DNA of 64,000 nt from Endotrypanum monterogeii (GCA_000333855.2 CM007316.1:1436195-1500194); one strand, 5' to 3'. Shown: positions 9,971-20,369, numbered from the stretch's first letter. Notes: a model not told the origin generated them from the letters alone. Numbers and translations are program-made.

Positions 9971-11115
9971 TCACAACTCTTCTTCTTTGTATTCGGGCAT
10001 GCTCTTTTTGCAGGATTCTTAATCTCTCTCTCTCTATATATATATCCTATGCACGTGTGCGAAGACTTGTGTCTGTATGGTGTCTCTTCTTCGTGTCCGG
10101 TAGAAAGGGCAGGGGTTGAACTCCGATGACACAGTTGTAGGGTATGTTGTCGCCAAAGTGCGACACACAACTGCTGCGCGGTGCAGCCAAAACCGCATTG
10201 CCCTCTTTTCCTCTCCACTTTAAGAGAAAAAAGAAGTAGCTATGTTCATAACCGAGGAAGAATGCGCCACATATCAATTCATTGACACGTCCAGCCGTGT
10301 CGGCTGTGTGCCCTCGCGTTATCTTTTTCTGTCTCTCCTTTTTTTTTTCTTAGCGTTTGGGTGATGAGGGGTGCCGCCGAACCCACTCGGCAAACGTATG
10401 TCTGTACAGAGGAGAGCAGTGGCAACGAAAACCAATTCTCCAGCACAGCTTCTTAATTATCTTTTTGTACGCTGTCTGTCTGTCTGTGTGTGTGTGTGTG
10501 TGTTATCTGAGGTGTAGATGTGGAGTAGTTTTCCCTCCGCTCTCACTCCATCTTCTCTAGCGGTGTCGGACTTCTTTCTCCTTCATTGGTTCTCGTGTAA
10601 TCTCGTGAGCACAAATCGTGTAGTGCCTCAGTGTACACAGACACGTTTAGGTTGACGCTGCTTCTCCTCTCCGCTTGCATACAGAATGTTTTCCTAGTAC
10701 CGTTCAAGGGTGAGGGTTGGTGGTGGATGTAAGGGAGGAGATGCGGCCTTGCGAACGCGTGAATGTTTCTGTTTGCAGGTGTGCTCCCTTGACCACAGCC
10801 CGCATTTCCTCTGCCACTCGACAGACGGGGAGAGAGAGAGAGAGCACATGAAAGGAAGGGAGAGGGGGGTAGGAAGGTACGCATACATGTTAGACACCAA
10901 TAGTAGAGGCTCGAGGAGGTGTGCGCACTCACAGATCTCATTTTTTCAGCACCAAGGTAGATTTGGTGCACAAACCTTTGAATGCTTCGTGTATTGTTTG
11001 CTCCCCCCCTCCCCCCCCCTTCTCCCCTTCTACTTCTTTCTGCTGCGATTTTCTGGTTGTGCTGACGCAGCTATATCGTGTCACTGCATACAGCGGTGTT
11101 CATTATACATTTACA
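9971..11115. other. Intergenic region, 1.1 kb
   Basis: Has a short CT/TA patch at 10023-10047, a (GT) run near 10485-10502, a purine-rich GA stretch at about 10826-10876 and a C/T-rich tract at 11000-11040. No gene seen. Confidence 0.65.
11000..11070 (+). promoter_or_regulatory. Candidate spliced-leader acceptor
   Basis: A strong C/T tract (11000-11040) is followed by T/G-rich sequence ending in CAG at 11068-11070. This leaves a 45-base leader before the ATG at 11116. Confidence 0.6.
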
Positions 11116-11583
11116 ATGAGCTCATGGTTTTCACTGGAGAGCTTCCTCTACAGTGGAGTTGCGACATGGTGCCGCTACGGACTGGTGGCATTCGGTGTCT
11201 TCGGCGTGTTCAGTGACTACTACTTGACACACTTTTATCAAGCCTTCGACCCCTCCGAGGGGCGATATTACATAGTCGATTGGAGCCCAATAGGCAAGCC
11301 GCGCTGTCAGATGCTTCTCATCCCAAACAACCATTACACCAACTACAGCCCATGGACGCCCAAGAATGGTGACGTCGTTCTTGCACGTGAAGTAGAAGAC
11401 GAGCCGAATTTTTTGCAGTTGCTTAATGGCCGTTTTGTGGAGCGGCAGACGTGCGGGGTCCCGTTGTTTCGACCTGTAGACGAGGTAACACAGAGTAAGG
11501 AAGAGGAGCAGCTGCAGCGCGAAAAGTTGCTCTTGTATATAAAGGACATCGGCATGGCAGTGAAGTCTCCGACGGACGCATAG
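11116..11583 (+). CDS. Small single-pass membrane protein, function unknown
   Basis: 155 residues from the ATG at 11116, which follows a good trans-splice signal. One hydrophobic segment near the N-terminus (about residues 16-36) is preceded by little charge. It is followed by a soluble domain of about 115 residues with several Pro, Tyr and Trp, and a charged helical C-terminus rich in Glu, Gln and Lys (~128-150). The short phrase PKNGDVV in the soluble part recalls one box of type I signal peptidases, but the catalytic Ser and Lys boxes are not visible, so I do not call it one. It could be a mitochondrial inner-membrane or ER protein. I do not recognise the family. Confidence 0.75.
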   Translation: MSSWFSLESFLYSGVATWCRYGLVAFGVFGVFSDYYLTHFYQAFDPSEGRYYIVDWSPIGKPRCQMLLIPNNHYTNYSPWTPKNGDVVLAREVEDEPNFLQLLNGRFVERQTCGVPLFRPVDEVTQSKEEEQLQREKLLLYIKDIGMAVKSPTDA

Positions 11584-12099
11584 CGCCGTCTCCCTATCGT
11601 CGGCGTACGCAGTGTTTGGTTGGCGATCAGCCAAACTGTTGACCCCTGGCGCAGTTAGTGGTACTCCACTGAAGAATGTGTCTTTGTTTGCGTACGTGCA
11701 AGTCCATGCATCGTCTATTCCTGAGGCAGCAGCGCCGGGTATCCGAAGGAAAAAAGCTCACTTACGACGGACTGCAGGCTCAGGGGATTGAGGTGGAACC
11801 CAAGCAGTGTTTTCTAGCAAACCCTCCTCCTGTCCACCGTGCTGCCATCTCATACCTTTGTGGATTCCCTGATAACGGTAATCCATGAGGAAAATCTGAG
11901 TGTGCTGTCTGGACATCGACGCGAAGACTGTGTTCATAGAACACATCTCACATGCGCGCACCAACAGGCCCAGTGACCCGTCTTGGAGGCGTAGACATTG
12001 GCTCTGGTGGCCAACCTAAGCGGTGTGCTGCCACAGGTCATCATCAGCGTTTCTTTCACTTCTTCTCTCTTTGCGATATCCTCTAACCCCCCCCCCCTT

Positions 12100-12145
12100 A
12101 CACACACACACGCACATACACACACGCACACACACACACACACAT
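12100..12145. repeat. (CA) microsatellite
   Basis: A CA run of about 45 bases with three interruptions, embedded in the pyrimidine-rich region preceding TYW3. Confidence 0.85.
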
Positions 12146-12236
12146 TCTCTTTGCTTTTCCCCTTTTTCCCTTCCTCTTCTTCACTCACGTGTGTGTGTGT
12201 GTGTCCTCCCATCCTCCCTTGGTCCTCCTTTCGCAG
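12146..12236 (+). promoter_or_regulatory. Pyrimidine tract and spliced-leader acceptor of TYW3
   Basis: A long C/T tract (12146-12187), a short GT run and a second C/T tract end in GCAG with AG at 12235-12236. The predicted leader is only 17 bases before the ATG at 12254, which supports that start. Confidence 0.7.
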
Positions 12237-12253
12237 GGGGCGACAGTACGAAG

Positions 12254-13135
12254 ATGAAGTTTTTCTCCTCTCGATTGCGTCGAGGTATTTCAGGCGTGGA
12301 GGAAAGTCAGTTTTTTGCAGCCATGCGAAGTCAGATTTTAAGCGACCTCCGCGCCAACACGAACGATCGGAGCCTTGCCGGGCGCATAGATCCACAGATC
12401 GTGCATCTCGTCAACTACATCAATGGGACCTTCACCCAGTATGTCACCAGCAGCTCGTGTGGAGGGCGCGTATCACTTTTTCACAAAGGCATATCCACTT
12501 GTGTTGGCGCTGCGTCACCACAGACGGCCATGGGGACGGCTGAGTCTTCGGCACCCGCTGCCGCTGTGCTAGTGAAGCGCCGAAAGCGCGGGTCTTTTGG
12601 AAGGGGAACTTTGTTTCAGTCGCACGATCCTTTTCCGACGGACACTTCAGTCACCGCGAGAGAGAGCATCATACCAGCGCTAGAGCAGTTTTGGGAATGG
12701 CGGCAAACGCAGCCCTCTGAAGCAGTACTGCAAGGGTCGGAGGTGTTGCAGCTCAGGTTTGAGCCCATGATTCTTCATGTGCTGTGTGCTGACATCAACG
12801 CTGCGACAGAACTCCTCAAGTGCGCATCTGAAAGCGGGCAGATGAACAGCGGCATTGTGTCATGCTCGCGTGGTACCGAGGCCAATCGTAAAGTCACTTG
12901 CTGTATTACCTCTCCCCTCTGCGTCGATATTCCGCTGCTCACTCACGGGAGGTGGTGTATCTCGCCTGCAGACTTTCTTAGCGACGTCTGGGTGACATTC
13001 TTGACGTCCATTCTTCATCATGTCAATGCGCTGTTCGAGGAGAACAGCAAGCGGCGAGACCGATTTGAGATGGAGCTGCGAACACGCGCTGAAAGGGAAG
13101 CCACTCAGCAACAGCGGTACCGCAGCGGCAGCTAA
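12254..13135 (+). CDS. TYW3: tRNA wybutosine-synthesising protein 3 (TYW3)
   Basis: 293 residues. TYW3 is the methyltransferase acting at the third enzymatic step of wybutosine formation at G37 of tRNA-Phe, methylating N4 of the tricyclic intermediate, in the cytosol. The N-terminal part shows the family pattern: an F-x-x-x-K/R start region, D-x-S/R-x-x-G-x-I-D-P spacing (~35-48), then Y-x-T-x-S-S-C-x-G-R (~62-71), the most diagnostic motif. The second half has the L-x-x-EP-x-I-L-H-V block (~169-178), the helix of small residues following it and an S-G-I-V strand. The middle (about 85-125) is a low-complexity insert not usual in the family, and the tail from ~275 is charged. Eukaryotes with this gene normally also have TYW1, TYW2 and TYW4, none of which is in this window. 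The start follows a short trans-spliced leader. Confidence 0.9.
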   Translation: MKFFSSRLRRGISGVEESQFFAAMRSQILSDLRANTNDRSLAGRIDPQIVHLVNYINGTFTQYVTSSSCGGRVSLFHKGISTCVGAASPQTAMGTAESSAPAAAVLVKRRKRGSFGRGTLFQSHDPFPTDTSVTARESIIPALEQFWEWRQTQPSEAVLQGSEVLQLRFEPMILHVLCADINAATELLKCASESGQMNSGIVSCSRGTEANRKVTCCITSPLCVDIPLLTHGRWCISPADFLSDVWVTFLTSILHHVNALFEENSKRRDRFEMELRTRAEREATQQQRYRSGS

Positions 13136-14104
13136 CTCCTATAAAAATCAAACCGCTCCAAAGAGGCTTCCCCCATGGATGCGTATGATGCCGGGCGGTG
13201 CACACTAGAACGCTTCCCTCTTTATCTGAAAAACACTGCGTGATGGTTGCAAAGAGGGGGTGTCACATTATCACACACCCCACTGGCTTGAACCTCATCT
13301 TCTACCTGAGGAGAGAACAAATGAAGGAATTCTTTCTCAAAAGAAAACGGGAGCACATACACTTTGAGCCAAACCTACCACTTTGAAAAATATCAGTGTT
13401 GATGTGGGTAGGCGAAACAGTGCCTAGTCTGTTGCATCTCGCGCTTCTTATTCTCGTTTTCTCGATCAATAGTCTTCGTGTAGTGTTCGTGAACACAAAA
13501 GACAATGTTACACAGATGGCCTGTGCGGGTTCATTATCACTTTGGCTCGCTCACAATAGTTTCCTTTCTCTACCCTCCCCCCTCCCTTCCCCGCCATCCA
13601 AACGTCTTTTTTTTTCCCCCCGGCCGAGGTGTCTCCTTTGCCTCTCGGCCGTCGATTCTCGCGTTGACATCTTCGGCCGAAAGCATCCACCTCCCATCTT
13701 ATTTCCTCCCCGCTCTACGCCCTGCGCCACATCTTATTCCGCGTGTTTTCTCCGCGAAACCTGCCGTATTGCACACTTTCACCGCAGTCATTTCGGGGGG
13801 AGGAGGTGGGGGAGACGAGACACAACAAACGAACGGCAATTGTGGTGACTATGTCATATTCGTTATCTCATTCACACGTACTCGACACATCCCTGCGAAC
13901 ACACACACATACACATACAGCCCGGCGCTGCTTGTGCCTACAAATTGACGACTGAAGGCCTCACATTGGACCCTGGTGTGGCTTTCTCCTTTCCCTCTCT
14001 TTTATTATTATTATCATATTTATCCTCCCTTGGTAATACTGCTTCCCTCTCGGCATTATTTTTCTTTTTCTCTGTATTCCCTCTGGACTCTCTGCAGGAC
14101 TCTC
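13136..14104. other. Intergenic region
   Basis: Pyrimidine-rich in its middle (13561-13625) and right end (13982-14092). No gene seen. Confidence 0.65.
13982..14097 (+). promoter_or_regulatory. Pyrimidine tract and spliced-leader acceptor of the enolase-like gene
   Basis: About 110 bases of T/C-rich sequence end in TGCAG with AG at 14096-14097. That leaves a predicted 7-base leader before the ATG at 14105, among the shortest in the window, and strongly argues for that start rather than the longer upstream frame. Confidence 0.7.
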
Positions 14105-15940
14105 ATGTCACAATCAGTGTCGTGGCGGCGTTATGACAACGAGTACGATGTCTCCGGCCTCATGACTGAGGCAGCGCGGGCATGCGTGTCGGCTCACCCA
14201 ACCAATGTAAAAGATTTTTTTTCGCGATACTTCCGACAGGTGGCCAACGGCACTTCCGTAAAGACGATTCGGCAAGAGGAGGTGGTCAGTGCGGAGGGTG
14301 AGGTTGCTCTTACCTTTTCTCTGGAGCTCTGCGCAGGGCCTGAGGTGACCGCGACTACCGGGGATATCCTCTCATTATCCTCTGCTGCTGTGAAAGATGA
14401 GGGCCTGCCTTACTCGTCTTCAAAAGAAGATGTCGTGGATGAGAGGAATACTGACAACAGCGAGGGCAACAGGCTGCAAGCTTGTTGTGCGGATGTGATT
14501 TCAGCACTTTTGGAGCACGGATACGTAGAGCCACAATCGGACTGGGACTCCGCTCTGTCTGCTGCTTGCTCTGTCTCCTGGTGTGACATGAACACCTCAT
14601 CAATTAAGTGGGTACTGAGCATCATGGCATCTTTGGTGTCCGCCAAGCAGAGGTGCGTACCACTTCACGAATACCTCACAACCCTGGTTGAAGACTGCCG
14701 TGCGTGTCGACAGGTTCCAGGCGGCCCATGCTCGACACCCACGCGTTCTGGCGTCGCGGGAGCCTCAAAAGCACAAACGACCCCAGAGAAGCCGGTGGGG
14801 CCGTACACCATACCACAGCTCTTGGTCACCTTCTTGGTGAACAGTGCTGGTACGGCTTCCCCGGATGCGGCGAACGGTGTGCGTTTCTCTCACGTTTATG
14901 TTGCCTTAAATCCTTTGATTTCTTCTGGTGGTGAGGAGCAGAGGGAGGCCGTGGTGGCACCCGTTGGCGGCGCCGAACTGCGGCAACGCTTGCGGAAGGT
15001 TCGCAAAGCTGCTGATCGTTTTCGGCAGACATATTCAACCTCCTCCCACGTCTTTCCCGGTGGAATTCTTCACTGGGATGGCGCGGCGAACCTTTCAGAC
15101 GTGGTAAAGGCGGTGGCTGATGCGCTCTCTGCAGCTGAGCTCACTGTGGGCACAGATGTGGTCTTGGGACTGTCAATGGGAGCGTCAGTGATGCAGGTTC
15201 CTGTAACAGACAAGACAGACGGCAGCGTGATTACAGACTCTTCAGCAGACCGTAGTATGTTTTATAATCTTTTCGGAGGTGGGGAGCCGCCAGTCACAGG
15301 TGATCAGCTCAGCGAATACATCAAAGAGCAATTGAGTGAATTTGAACCAAACGTGGTGCAGTATCTCGAGGATACGCACGCGACAGATGATGGGGTCGCT
15401 CGCCAGCGGCTGCAGATGGCCGTGCAAGACTTCATTCTCCTCACCGATGTAGGCGCTGTGTATCCTAACCCAAACCCTGGAGATTGGGGCCTTGGGAGTC
15501 CGCCGATGACGCAGGTCCAGGATGGCGCGTTCCCTAATCATGTGTTGAATCCTTGCGACTGTGGCAGTATGAGTGCTGCTATCGAGGTAATGTGTGCGAA
15601 TGGTGAAGAATCACACCGGATTCTTTCCGTGGTAATCGATTCTTCGGCAGGGGATGCGCAGACGGCAGCTAGCATTGTCGATGTAGCGATCGCAGGTGGC
15701 GCATCCTATGTGATTGTTAAAGCCGGCATATATGGACCTTGCACCGCAGCAGTTACAAGTCGACTAGCGTCTCGCACGGAGGACTTCAGCAGCAGATGTG
15801 CCGTCGCCCCGTTACTTTCTCCGCAGCGCTTTAATCGGAACAACTGGCCGCCCCTGCCCACTGTCGAGGTCAAACCGATCCGTCGAAAGGGCGACAAAAA
15901 GAAAAAAGAGTCTGGGAAGGCCAACCTCAAAAGGAAGTGA
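14105..15940 (+). CDS. ENO4: Enolase-superfamily protein of the ENO4 type, probably inactive
   Basis: 611 residues. The architecture follows animal ENO4 rather than glycolytic enolase: an N-terminal helical region with a V-x-x-F-F-x-x-Y-F pattern (~36-45), a linker, an enolase N-domain helix with many small residues ending VPLxEYL (~175-195), and a C-terminal barrel-like domain from ~245. The region equivalent to enolase's GMDVAASE, which holds a catalytic metal-binding Asp, reads GLSMGAS at about 355-361, so the metal ligand is gone. The later barrel strands (VVIDSS..., then a G-G-A-S-Y-x-I-V-K strand near 535-545) remain recognisable. The tail is Lys-rich. Mammalian ENO4 is an enolase-related protein of the sperm flagellum, and a flagellar role here would be inference. 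Glycolytic activity is unlikely. The start sits 7 bases after a good splice acceptor. Confidence 0.8.
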   Translation: MSQSVSWRRYDNEYDVSGLMTEAARACVSAHPTNVKDFFSRYFRQVANGTSVKTIRQEEVVSAEGEVALTFSLELCAGPEVTATTGDILSLSSAAVKDEGLPYSSSKEDVVDERNTDNSEGNRLQACCADVISALLEHGYVEPQSDWDSALSAACSVSWCDMNTSSIKWVLSIMASLVSAKQRCVPLHEYLTTLVEDCRACRQVPGGPCSTPTRSGVAGASKAQTTPEKPVGPYTIPQLLVTFLVNSAGTASPDAANGVRFSHVYVALNPLISSGGEEQREAVVAPVGGAELRQRLRKVRKAADRFRQTYSTSSHVFPGGILHWDGAANLSDVVKAVADALSAAELTVGTDVVLGLSMGASVMQVPVTDKTDGSVITDSSADRSMFYNLFGGGEPPVTGDQLSEYIKEQLSEFEPNVVQYLEDTHATDDGVARQRLQMAVQDFILLTDVGAVYPNPNPGDWGLGSPPMTQVQDGAFPNHVLNPCDCGSMSAAIEVMCANGEESHRILSVVIDSSAGDAQTAASIVDVAIAGGASYVIVKAGIYGPCTAAVTSRLASRTEDFSSRCAVAPLLSPQRFNRNNWPPLPTVEVKPIRRKGDKKKKESGKANLKRK

Positions 15941-16908
15941 GCTGTTTGCCTGTGCTTCGCAAAAAGGGGGCGGAAGATCGCTGGTCGCGGTTGTCAAAAC
16001 TCATCGAAGTCTTGTGAGATCCGCCGCTTTTCTGTTTGAAAATCATTCTCGTCATGGGCTGCGATGGGAGGGGGGGGGGTCGACGGCGCTCGACACGCCG
16101 AACCACCGAATGGCTCCATTATTGGAAGAGGGGGCTTGTATACAAAAAAAAACACACACACCAACCACAAGAATAGTGTTTAGATTTATATTCATTTTTT
16201 TCCTCTTGCGTGTTTTTTTTTTTGCTCTATCGCTTGTCGGTTTATTTTTGGGTACCACCCGATCATGTACAGATCCTACTCACCGAAACAAGTTGTACAA
16301 CTCACGTACATGGTCAAAGAAAGGATATGGGAAGGGGGGGGGGAGCCACAGCAGCTGGATTAGGAGGCGTGCGCTGACTTGCAGGGCATCCTCTCATTAC
16401 TAGACACCGTAGCCTAGAGAGCTACTGTGTATCGGCATGAATCCCTTGACACGCGTGTTTCTATGAAGGGGTTCGCACTCAAAAAGGCTGAGATGTCAAC
16501 GTGTGCCGCACTTGCATTCGAGGACTGCGATACGTTTTTCCTGTATATTTTGCTTTGCACCACGGCCACAGTGCGTTTGCGTCTTCTCAAGCTAACTCGT
16601 GTTGGTGCCAGGCGGTGCTCATACACATGAATTGTTTTTGGTTTTCTTCCTAAAATTTCTCTTTTTTTTCTTTTCCCCCTCTTGCCACTTTTCCCTGCTT
16701 CCCCTCCTTCTTGCACACCCCAACATGTGGGGTGTTTTGCGCCTTGTCGCATTCATCCTTCCTTTAGTCCTCAGCTCCGCCGTTTTGGGGTCTCTCCTCA
16801 ACAACAGACTCACGCCAGCGAATACATCGCCCTCCCCCTCCAAATCCACCTTTATCCCAACAGCCACGCATACACACAAAGATACACAAACGCAGAAATA
16901 AAAAAGAC
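15941..16908. other. Intergenic region
   Basis: Contains a G-run near 16069-16080, A- and T-runs and a long C/T tract at 16630-16716. No gene seen. Confidence 0.65.
16630..16766 (+). promoter_or_regulatory. Candidate spliced-leader acceptor of first KAP gene
   Basis: A strong C/T tract (16630-16716) is followed by TTTAG with AG at 16765-16766, and CAG shortly after with AG at 16773-16774. The leader would be about 135-143 bases. Confidence 0.5.
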
Positions 16909-17304
16909 ATGTTCCGTCGTAGCTGCACGTTTTTTCGTGTAAGCCCGTTTGCACTTTTCATACAGGAGCTCTCCAGTGCTGGGAAGCTCCGACGAGCCAA
17001 AAATCTCCCAAAGGCGGCGGCAAAGCTGTACAGAAACATCTCCCCAGATGAGAAGAGTGCGCTATTGCGGCGTGCCAAGTTAAAGACGTTTCCCTCCCAG
17101 GAAGCCTATCGAAGGATGGCGAAACGGGAAACGAAGCGGCTTAAGGATGTGTCTTTGGCAAAGCGCAGGTCGAACATCAAGGAGAAATGGGCCTCGATGA
17201 AGCACCGGTCCAAGTCGTTTTCCGAGACCGTCCCGAGCGCCAAGAAAAAGATGAAGGCGGTCGTCAAGAAAGGGAAAAGGGTTGCCAAAACATCAAAGAA
17301 GTAA
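16909..17304 (+). CDS. KAP: Kinetoplast-associated protein, histone H1-like (first copy)
   Basis: 131 residues. KAPs are small basic proteins that bind and condense the kinetoplast DNA network in the single mitochondrion. A short presequence (MFRRSCTFF) resembles the nine-residue cleaved presequence known for Crithidia KAPs. Next comes an HMG-like segment (about 11-70): S-P-F-A-L-F-I, then L-x-x-A-A-K-L-Y-x-x-I-S-P-x-E-K and aromatic/basic positions. The C-terminal half is mostly Lys, Arg, Ser and Ala, like a histone H1 tail. A paralogue lies 2.2 kb downstream in the same orientation, matching the tandem KAP2/KAP3 type arrangement of trypanosomatids. Which KAP number this corresponds to cannot be fixed from sequence alone. 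Confidence 0.85.
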   Translation: MFRRSCTFFRVSPFALFIQELSSAGKLRRAKNLPKAAAKLYRNISPDEKSALLRRAKLKTFPSQEAYRRMAKRETKRLKDVSLAKRRSNIKEKWASMKHRSKSFSETVPSAKKKMKAVVKKGKRVAKTSKK

Positions 17305-19342
17305 GTCCATACGCTAAAGAGAACATAGAGTGTCTGCAGCGCCCCCTCGCTTCTCCTCCTCTCCCACATAAGGACACATGGAGGGGGAGATCTGGCTACC
17401 ATTTCCTCAGTGCAGTGTTTTGTCCGTCAGAGTCGTTCTTGCACTCCCTTTTTGTCTTTCATTGGTTTCACCCTGTACCCCTCTCGCGAGCATAGACGCC
17501 TTCATTTGTGTTGACGAGTGCTCCTCCTTGTTATCTCTCCCCCACTCCCAAGATACACACAAGCCTTGATACAGTCAACACACCCAGACGGAAACATGTA
17601 CCGTCTCACGCTTATGGCGCTGGTGGCTGAGAGCGTTTTTTGTGAACACAAAAAGAAGTTTTATATTTACATCAAAGGAGTAGGCGTCGTTTGTCGGGAG
17701 TGGGGCAGGGAACGGGGTGGGGAGTGTGTTTGCGAGCAGTATGTACTGTTGCACCTAGTCATAGATATGTTGTTTTATGCCGTTGTTTTTCTTCAAAAGA
17801 AAAAAATATATATTACCTTTTTTTTTTGTGTGGGTGCAAGGGCACTCACGAATGTTCCTGCACGCCCGTCTTTGGGTGGTTTCTGCCCCCTTCCCCCCCT
17901 CCCCCTCTCCCTCCCTCCTCCTCTTTCTTCTCGGCGCTCCTATTTTTGGGTCTTGTTTCTCGTTATGTGCCTCACTTTATCATACCAGAACGCGCCTATG
18001 GGTTTCGCCCGGGGGATGCCTCGATAGAGAAGATCAATGTGGTGACAGCCGCGAGTGCGTGCGCATGCAGGAAGCAATTGCCAGGAGTAACACCGACAAT
18101 CGTGTTCTGCAACGTCGCTGGCGCCTCGTTGCTGTTAGCGTTGCTGGTGGTTTATTCAAAATTTCTCCTCTTTATCTCCTTGCGCTGCCGCATACTCTTG
18201 ATGGGCGACTGCGTGGAGGCCCCGTGTGTATTGGCACTTCCCGTTTCGCGTGTTTGATGTCTTTTTTTTTCATTTTTCCATCACCACTTCTGTTCCCTTC
18301 TACACATATTTCCCATCGGCTTTCATGCGTCGGTTTTCTAGTTATAGATGTGCGTGTGGGCGGCCCCCCTTCAGTTTCTTTCCCCCCCCCCCTTTTTTTT
18401 GTTCGTAGAAGAGGTTCGTCCAGCTGTGGATGTTGATCGCCGGTGCGGATGCGTCTGTGTACCTCTTCTTGGAATGCGGTTTCGGGGCTCCCACTAACAT
18501 GCCATCGGTGCGGCGTCTGTAACCTTGCTTACCGCGCAGACAGGGGGCTCTGGGGTGTGTAAAACGGAGAAGAAAATAAATCCTTCTCACACCAGCGGTG
18601 GGCCTCTCAGATGCAAATGGTGTCTACTACCATCGCTAGCACTCAACACCCACCCGCGTTGCATTAAGCTCACAGCCACGCATGGGTGACAGCCAAACTC
18701 TTTTGTTGTATCAGTTGCACACATTTGAAGGGGCATTCCCATCCTTCCTACACTTTACAGGTCACACTCGAAGATTCGTGCTTGCTCTGAGATGATGCCT
18801 AATCTATTCCAGGTGCAGTGACTTGTACGTGCGTCTCTGTAAAAGGTTGCAGCCTTTTTGTTTCGTATCGTCAGAATTCGTGTAGTAATACAGGTGCACA
18901 CACACAAGCACACACTTATAGACAGAGATATTTTAGTTTCTTCATGCTGCAAGCTCCGTGGCATGGCACAGTTGTGTGTTGAGGCTCCTTTTTGCCAAAG
19001 GAACCCGCTCTCTGATTTGTCATGTCTACCCATGTTGATGGTGCTCACCTTCTCGTGTTTTGGCACTTGCTTATCGCCTTTCCACTCTACCCCTCCTCCC
19101 CCTCCTCTGCACCGCCCTCATCTGTTTTTTTTTTTCGTTTCTCTGCTTTCCAATCGACAGTGACTGACTCTAGAGAGAGAATCGAAGACTGGAAGCAGTG
19201 TCGCCGAACAGCCGCGAAAAGACAACTCCACCTCAGATAGCAGCACCAGGAGAAAATCTGAGGAGAACCATAGATAGAGCACACAAGAGGACCCCAGAAA
19301 GAAAAAAAGGAAAAGTTTATCATATATATTTTTGATCAGCAA

Positions 19343-19367
19343 GACACACACACATACACACACACAC

Positions 19368-19433
<66 letters not shown>

Positions 19434-19434
19434 T
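19343..19434. repeat. Compound (CA)(TATACA)(TA) microsatellite
   Basis: A CA run (19344-19370) passes into about five TATACA-type hexamers (19370-19401) and then a TA run with a single interruption, ending 87 bases before the second KAP start codon. Confidence 0.9.
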
Positions 19435-19506
19435 GTCTTTCTAGGTTCACTTGCCCCTTTTCACTCCCCTCCTCACATCCCTTCATAAACACCCCCTGTT
19501 TTGTAG
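19435..19506 (+). promoter_or_regulatory. Candidate spliced-leader acceptor of second KAP gene
   Basis: A C/T-rich tract ends in TTTTGTAG with AG at 19505-19506, 14 bases before the ATG. An earlier AG at 19443-19444 is also possible. Confidence 0.6.
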
Positions 19507-19520
19507 GCGTGAGGTCCATC

Positions 19521-19970
19521 ATGTTTCGCCGTAGCCTCGTGTATCATCGGGCGAGCCCCTTTTCGCTGTTTCAGAAGCACCTCGGTGAGACGGGCATGCT
19601 GAAGGGTACCAAGAACCCTACCAAGAAATCAGCGAGGATGTATCGACAACTTTCCTCACCGGAGCGAAAAATTTTCGAGCAGCGCGCCCGTCGTGTGACG
19701 TACCCCGCCCTGGACGCGTACAATCGCTTCCAGAAAGAGTACGCGCACCGCTTCCTTCACTTACCCATGAAGCAGCGCCAACGAAAGGTGGCTCAGCTGT
19801 GGGCTGAGCTGAAGAAACAGGGCACGGTGAGGGTGCCAAAAAGTGCGAAGCGGACGATCAAGAAGGCGGCGACGTCGAAGAAGAGGACGTCTGTGCCGAT
19901 GAAGGGAAAAAAAACGGGAGGAAAAAAGATCAAGGGATCCACGGGAAGGGGTAACAAGAAAAAGAAATAG
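19521..19970 (+). CDS. KAP: Kinetoplast-associated protein, histone H1-like (second copy)
   Basis: 149 residues. It begins MFRRS like its upstream paralogue, then SPFSLF, a helical HMG-like region with a K-x-S-A-R-M-Y-R-x-L-S-x-x-E block (~35-50) and aromatic residues at spacings like those of the first copy. It has a second helical stretch (~75-105, ending with W-A-E-L) that the first copy lacks, and a Lys/Gly/Thr-rich tail. The function should be kDNA binding and compaction in the mitochondrial matrix. The two copies are well diverged outside the presequence and the SPF-LF motif, so they are old paralogues and not a recent duplication. Confidence 0.85.
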   Translation: MFRRSLVYHRASPFSLFQKHLGETGMLKGTKNPTKKSARMYRQLSSPERKIFEQRARRVTYPALDAYNRFQKEYAHRFLHLPMKQRQRKVAQLWAELKKQGTVRVPKSAKRTIKKAATSKKRTSVPMKGKKTGGKKIKGSTGRGNKKKK

Positions 19971-20369
19971 AAATTTTCTCTGACGCGGATCGCATCTTGT
20001 TCCTCTTTTCCCCTCTATATTTATATACACCGTCATCCTATAGAATTGTAAATGAAAGCACTCGGGGCGCACGTGCCGGCGGGTTGGGATGTGCAGGACG
20101 AAGAAGAGCAGAGGGAAGTGCGCAAAAAATTAAAAAAATCTGACGTTGACGCCGGTCCTGATGCGTTGGAGTGCAGATTTATATATGTTTATAGCTCCTT
20201 TGACGGGTGAGGGCGTTCGTGAAAGCAAGTCACCGAAGGATCGCTGCAGTGTAGCGGGCTGCGCTGTCCATCATGTTCATCATTGTTCCTGCCCTTTTTG
20301 CTGAATTGATCCGGGGTGGTCTTGCCACTTTTGTCCCCCCTCGTACGCACACACCTGAGGACATCTTTT

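Larger units (their letters stand above)
11584..12253. other. Intergenic region
   Basis: The right half is a run of C-tract, CA microsatellite (12100-12145), C/T tract and a short GT run (12188-12204), ending in the splice acceptor for TYW3. A short open frame at 11676-11888 has no coding character. Confidence 0.65.
17305..19520. other. Spacer between the two KAP genes, 2.2 kb
   Basis: C/T-rich stretches with long but low-complexity open frames (17690-18436), C-runs, and a compound CA/TATACA/TA microsatellite at 19343-19434. I see no further KAP-like copy or other gene. Confidence 0.65.

Noticed and set aside
11116..11583. Type I signal peptidase or mitochondrial inner-membrane protease
   Set aside because: Only one short phrase resembles a family box; the catalytic Ser motif and Lys motif are not seen.
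17691..18436. Overlapping long open frames between the two KAP genes
   Set aside because: Both run through T- and C-runs and have the Pro/Leu/Phe bias of pyrimidine-rich DNA.
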